A stretch of 64,000 bases of DNA from NCBI RefSeq assembly GCF_043641665.1, contig NC_092182.1, forward strand, positions 19,085,241 to 19,149,240. The letters are read 5' to 3'. The position numbers and the translations under genes are program-made. This document shows, piece after piece, positions 60,401 to 64,000 of the stretch. The stretch comes from Enoplosus armatus. Taxonomy: Eukaryota; Chordata; Actinopteri; Centrarchiformes; Enoplosidae. Under the pieces are notes generated by a model. It saw only the letters and a list, made by a program, of their open reading frames with translations. It was not told the DNA's origin and did no database searches. Numbering within the stretch: position 1 is the stretch's first letter; every line of letters starts with the position of its first letter.

Positions 60401-63400
60401 TGATATTCAAACTAAACTACCTGTAAAAACACATCATGTATGATTTTAAAAATAATGTATTATCTTGTAACAGTAGTTGATGATTAGGGCAACTACGCCC
60501 ATCAAATATACAAAAGTGTCCCATTTAGTTGTAACGACTTGGTAAAAAATGTATACAATAATCACAAATCACATATATAGAGAAGAATAGGCATTCAAAC
60601 CAAGTTTATCCCTAAAGCTGACACTGCAGGTGTGATAAAAACAAATAAAGAGCAACTGTATTTAGACCTCCACTGACACCTGCAGGTGAGCCAGTGAATA
60701 CCATGTCTGGAATAATGACTGCTCTATTTGTACAGTTGCACCACCTGTTACTGTTGACATAACTCATATTTGATTGTCTGACTTGTTGTTCACCTGTCTG
60801 CCTGCTTTTCCTGTTTGTTCTGCTTGTGACCTTTACGCATGGCAGTCATGTGACACCTGATCAGACTAAATATAGAAATAATGTGGTTAAAAAAATCTTC
60901 CCAAACTACTTGCAGCATAGCAGGTGCATGGATGAAAATGTACTTTAATGCATAAACTCCATTAAGAGTACTGTGCTTCATTAATTCAAGCAGAATGCAT
61001 GCAGCCCAGAGAATGACCTGAATCAAAAATAATGTGGACAATAGCGGAACAGGAGAAAGATGTGAAACCTTAACTGTCAATTTTATAAAATACCTATAAT
61101 CACCAGAGGGAGTGATATACGTGTGGACATGAAAAGGGAGGTGTAATTTCAAAAAATGTAAATTTCAGATAGGAGACACTCTAATGGAGATTATTTAGCT
61201 AATAATGTATGTGGAGATTTAATACAGACAAACATTTTAATGCCACATGTAAAATAGGGTTTTCAGGATGATTGACTCACCATCAAGTGTTATTCAATTT
61301 TATAGCACAACATCACATCATCATGAAGTGATCAATGGGTTTTTGTGGCCCACAACAACCATCAGAGTCTATGTAACACTAGTCTAATGACTGACCTTTG
61401 GCACGTGTGGATTGAACTCAACAGCTCTGTGTATGGCCTCCACAGCATTCATCTCTGCTGTGCTTAGCCCTCGCCTTGAGGCGGCCTCTGGAGAGAACCT
61501 GAGACGAAACACATCGTGTGACACACTGTTACTGCTCACAAATATCAAATGCTGTTGATAGTGCAGCCATTTAAACAGGTTCAGTTTTAAGAGATACTGA
61601 TGTTGAAAGGTACGCAAGGTTCAAAAGATATTTAAAACAATATGAACCAAAAGGAAACATACTTATCTGATACAGCCCGTGCTTTCAACAGTGCAGATGT
61701 GTAACATATAGTGGCTGATTTTGGCAAGCTGATGTCTACAATGGCAGAAGAAATTGGGGTCATGTAACACAATTTATACATTTTAAATACTGATTCAATG
61801 GCACTGAGCTAACATCTGTCCAAATGTAGTATGATGACTTCTGAAAAGTGACATTTTTTGTTGGGTTCAGTCTTACCATCATATTTGGCGAGGACTGCTT
61901 GGACATCAGCATATGCCTGAAGCTCTAGAAGTGCTTCCAAGAGGTTTTCGTGTATATTTAACATTCCCAGCAGTGGGAACTCCTTCATTAACTGTAAAGA
62001 AATAAAACATCACACATCAGCTTAGTATTACTGTACTTCCATTGTTTTAAATACAGTAAATGTTGCCTAAGTTACTAATTCAACAAATCGAACACTAACG
62101 CAGTAAGCACTATGGAGGCGCTACTCTGAAACAGTCAAGTTTTTGAAACTCACATCTCTCATCATTTTTACTGCTTCTTTAATCCGTCCCAGTTTGCGTG
62201 CACACATTGCCAGTCTGCGTTTAATGTACACCAGTAAGTTGATATCTTTTCCAGCTGTGGATGGCAAACAGACAATATGAGACATTTAATAAACAAAACA
62301 CTTATCAGACTATAGAAACATGAATAACATGGATAGAATTATAATTAGGCCTCTGACCTAAAGAGCAACTTCACACTACATATTGTGGTCTTACGTAGAG
62401 GAAAAGCATTTATGCATCAATGGAATATTGCCCTTGTGAGGTGGGTGTAGACAGATGTGGTCTGTTCTATTTATAACCACACTTACCTGTGATGTGGAGT
62501 TTGCACAATAGTGCACTATGAAGTGCTGCACTGCACAGGGTGTGTCAGAGTTATGTCGCAAAAGCAGGATTAAAAGTGGGTGTAGTTACTCCTTAACTAA
62601 TTAGCTATCTTCCTGCTACTGTGCCTCAGGGTTTACAATGGATGAGTACTTAATGTATAAATCAAATCAAATCCATTCTTACCGATACTTAGTGCTTTTT
62701 TGAAGAGGCGCTCAGCTTCTGTGATGGTTGTGGCTTCTTCCTCCGCTAGGAGCACGTAGGCTGCAGCACATCTGCACACATGCACACACACAAAGGGACA
62801 GATTTTCAACGGCTCATCCTCAATATATTTCCCTTTGTCAAGACAACAGTTGTGTTTGCATGCTCATCAAAACATAATCAAGGCAATTATTTGAGTACGA
62901 AAGCGCCCATAATATGATTATATTAATGTATTTATACTTAACTGAAGCAAGCACAGTCAAAGAAACTTACTTTGAATACTCCCATTTTAACAGCATCACA
63001 ACAGTAGCAGATTTACGTTTATAGATATAGTATTTGAGGAGATGATGTGTAACTGTGTAAAGAGTAGGACTCACTCATGGTTCATTTCTATGGCCTGGTA
63101 AGCTGCTCTGATCCTGGCTTGAGGATTTCTCTCTCTCCAGGCTTTCTGCATCACTGTAATGAGATGATGAACTCGAGCTTATTATAGATGTGACCTTAAA
63201 GTCCTGACATATTTAATTGTAGTCAAAAGCTCCACAACAAAAAAACAAAAAGCAGTTCCGTCTGAACATTTACAAAGAACCAGAGAAATATTGTCCAAGG
63301 AAATATGCTAGCAGACTTTTGCTTGTGTGTTTGTAAAAACAAATAAATATCACATCCCTGTTTTCTGCTTTTTTTTCTAAACAGGGGATTTTGTTTGTAT

Positions 63401-64000
63401 ATGATTAAAACTCACCAGCATCTTCTGGCCTTAACTGTGGAGTGTCTCCTGTGAAGAAGGTCTGATGGTCTTGGGCAGACAGGTTCATATCATAGTATGT
63501 TAAGGGTTCCTTCCCTGTTACCCAGGTGTACCTGTAGTGCAGAGTAAAATATTAACTGCTACAGTTTTATGATCCACAGTGAATCAAATGAAATTGAATT
63601 AACTTTCTTGCACCAAAGACACAATATGCTTAAGAAGGTATGCATCTTTATAAGTAATTCACATTATGAACCATCCATTTTAAGTGGATGCATTCTACAC
63701 AGCTAAATCTGAATTACACCTCTAAAACCCACACATACCTGTTGTATTCTGCTCCTCTGAACAGATTCAAAGGGTTCCTCCAGACCTTACATTCTATCAA
63801 AGAGAAGATATTGTTATTAGTACTAGTAATGTTATGAGTAGGATTGCTGTTAAAGATTGTATTATGTACATATTTACCTGAAACACTGGGCCTAGGCTCT
63901 GCCTCTCCATTAACTGATGCGAACAGACCAGTCGTGGAGCTGCTCTCCACGCCACCCAGAAGAGGACGCAAGTGGCTCACTGACACTTGTTCAATGAACG
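51370..64000 (-). CDS. st7l: ST7-like protein, 3' thirteen coding exons (443 aa in window; 5' end outside)
   Basis: This is a multipass membrane protein of the ST7 (suppressor of tumorigenicity 7) family; its biochemical function is not established. Descending exons are 64000-63878 (cut by the window edge), 63793-63739, 63531-63416, 63153-63075, 62771-62683, 62254-62154, 61991-61877, 61735-61663, 61498-61396, 54859-54709, 54131-54039, 53859-53720 and 51465-51370. All junctions are GT-AG and phase-consistent. Conserved blocks are [96 protein letters not shown] and the end SFWHQLTRI. The hydrophobic segment after KKEL is a likely membrane span. ST7L rather than ST7 is chosen from synteny with cttnbp2nl and wnt2b; sequence alone would allow ST7. 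The frame is intact. Confidence 0.93.
51466..53719 (-). other. st7l: st7l last intron
   Basis: 2.25-kb intron with GTAAGT at its donor (53719) and a pyrimidine-rich acceptor. Reading through the donor gives a short alternative C-terminus ending at 53669. No other exon convincingly seen. Confidence 0.75.
53720..53859 (-). CDS. st7l: st7l coding exon with putative transmembrane segment
   Basis: Acceptor TGCCCCAG|CTTTCC; donor AAAGCA|GTAAGT. Encodes [19 protein letters not shown], then a hydrophobic run and [14 protein letters not shown]. Confidence 0.95.
54039..54131 (-). CDS. st7l: st7l coding exon
   Basis: Acceptor TCTTTACAG|CCTTCC; donor TTCCCT|GTAAGT. Encodes [20 protein letters not shown] and [10 protein letters not shown]. 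Confidence 0.95.
54709..54859 (-). CDS. st7l: st7l coding exon
   Basis: Acceptor TGTCTGTAG|TACTTA; donor AGGGCA|GTATGT. Encodes [20 protein letters not shown] through LLHCTWEG. Confidence 0.95.
54860..61395 (-). other. st7l: st7l large intron (6.5 kb)
   Basis: The largest intron in view of this gene. It holds a family A copy (56388-56928), CCAGC/CATC and TCCG tandem tracts (56158-56186, 56391-56412) and GA-rich sequence near 58860-59000. No exon recognised on either strand. Confidence 0.75.
56388..56928 (-). mobile_element. Family A element, near full length
   Basis: Reverse copy: a TCCGTCCGTCCGTCC tract, CACTTTGGTCCAGACTGAAA, two modules with TTGCCATGAAATTTGG/GGATTGCCAGGAAATTG, CAAATGTTAGCATGCTAA and the terminus AGCTGCTTGCGTGGTCT. 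It lies in the large st7l intron. Left boundary approximate. Confidence 0.6.
61396..61498 (-). CDS. st7l: st7l coding exon
   Basis: Acceptor CGTCTCAG|GTTCTC; donor CCAAAG|GTCAGT. Encodes [19 protein letters not shown], then [15 protein letters not shown], essentially invariant in the family. Confidence 0.96.
61663..61735 (-). CDS. st7l: st7l coding exon
   Basis: Acceptor CATTGTAG|ACATCA. Donor GATAA|GTATGT, chosen because it makes the next exon continue as DKFSPEA; no GT follows the alternative breakpoints. Encodes [20 protein letters not shown]. Confidence 0.93.
61877..61991 (-). CDS. st7l: st7l coding exon
   Basis: Acceptor TTTACAG|TTAATG; donor TGATG|GTAAGA. Encodes [20 protein letters not shown] and [18 protein letters not shown]. 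Confidence 0.95.
62154..62254 (-). CDS. st7l: st7l coding exon
   Basis: Acceptor ATCCACAG|CTGGAA; donor AGAGAT|GTGAGT. Encodes [20 protein letters not shown] and [13 protein letters not shown]. The roughly 23-residue insert present before this block in long mammalian isoforms is absent. Confidence 0.95.
62683..62771 (-). CDS. st7l: st7l coding exon
   Basis: Acceptor TGTGCAG|ATGTGC; donor ATCG|GTAAGA. Encodes [20 protein letters not shown] and RLFKKALSI. Confidence 0.95.
63075..63153 (-). CDS. st7l: st7l coding exon
   Basis: Acceptor CATTACAG|TGATGC; donor CATGA|GTGAGT. Encodes [20 protein letters not shown] followed by IEMNH. Confidence 0.95.
63416..63531 (-). CDS. st7l: st7l coding exon
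   Basis: Acceptor CACTACAG|GTACAC; donor GATGCTG|GTGAGT. Encodes [20 protein letters not shown] and [18 protein letters not shown]. Confidence 0.96.
63739..63793 (-). CDS. st7l: st7l coding exon (55 bases)
   Basis: Acceptor TTTGATAG|AATGTA; donor AACAG|GTATGT. Encodes [20 protein letters not shown] short exon that is easily missed or merged with the intron. Confidence 0.95.
63878..64000 (-). CDS. st7l: st7l coding exon, truncated by the window edge
   Basis: It enters at the right edge inside a codon (probably Ser, then [18 protein letters not shown]) and ends GTTTCAG|GTAAAT. The second half ([19 protein letters not shown]) is variable linker sequence in this family. Upstream exons with the N-terminal membrane segments lie outside. 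Confidence 0.93.

Noticed and set aside
62487..62530. Possible extra st7l exon on the minus strand with donor CATCACAG|GTAAGTG
   Set aside because: The donor is strong, but the upstream acceptor has little pyrimidine tract, the 44-base length shifts the frame and the peptide has no ST7 similarity. At most a cryptic or poison exon.

Overview
The window is nuclear DNA from a ray-finned (teleost) fish, most likely a percomorph. The genes have vertebrate split structure with GT-AG introns, the intergenic DNA is AT-rich, and the non-coding DNA is full of short interspersed repeats of types I recognise as common in spiny-rayed fishes. There is nothing prokaryotic or viral. Three protein-coding genes are supported: cttnbp2nl (plus strand, CDS 17750-27667), wnt2b (plus strand, CDS 34429-42095) and st7l (minus strand, 51370 to beyond the right edge). 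All exon boundaries below were read by hand, with conserved protein sequence running in phase across every junction.

Layout: 1-14600 is gene-free and repeat-rich; it holds a nested repeat insertion (4612-5451) and a perfect 59-bp palindrome (8010-8068). A GC-rich promoter with paired inverted CCAAT boxes and a non-coding first exon lies at 14600-14792. cttnbp2nl has six coding exons to 27667. From 28500 to 33900 there are repeats, including an uninterrupted 143-base CA tract. wnt2b has a uORF-rich leader, five coding exons and a 3' flank ending possibly near 44842. 44850-49237 has no gene that I can see. st7l runs leftward with 13 coding exons in view; its 96-base terminal exon (51370-51465) is isolated by a 2.25-kb intron. 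The st7l 5' exons and N-terminus lie past position 64000.

Order and orientation (CTTNBP2NL>, WNT2B>, <ST7L) match human chromosome 1p13. The block is paralogous to the CTTNBP2/WNT2/ST7 region of human 7q31, so the annotation rests on both sequence and synteny. The products act separately: a cortactin/striatin-associated coiled-coil protein, a secreted Wnt ligand, and a poorly understood multipass membrane protein. Nothing suggests a shared pathway. I did not find a novel biological system. The items most worth a second look are the palindrome, the wnt2b upstream ORFs, the two possible st7l C-termini, and repeats sitting close to promoters and splice sites.
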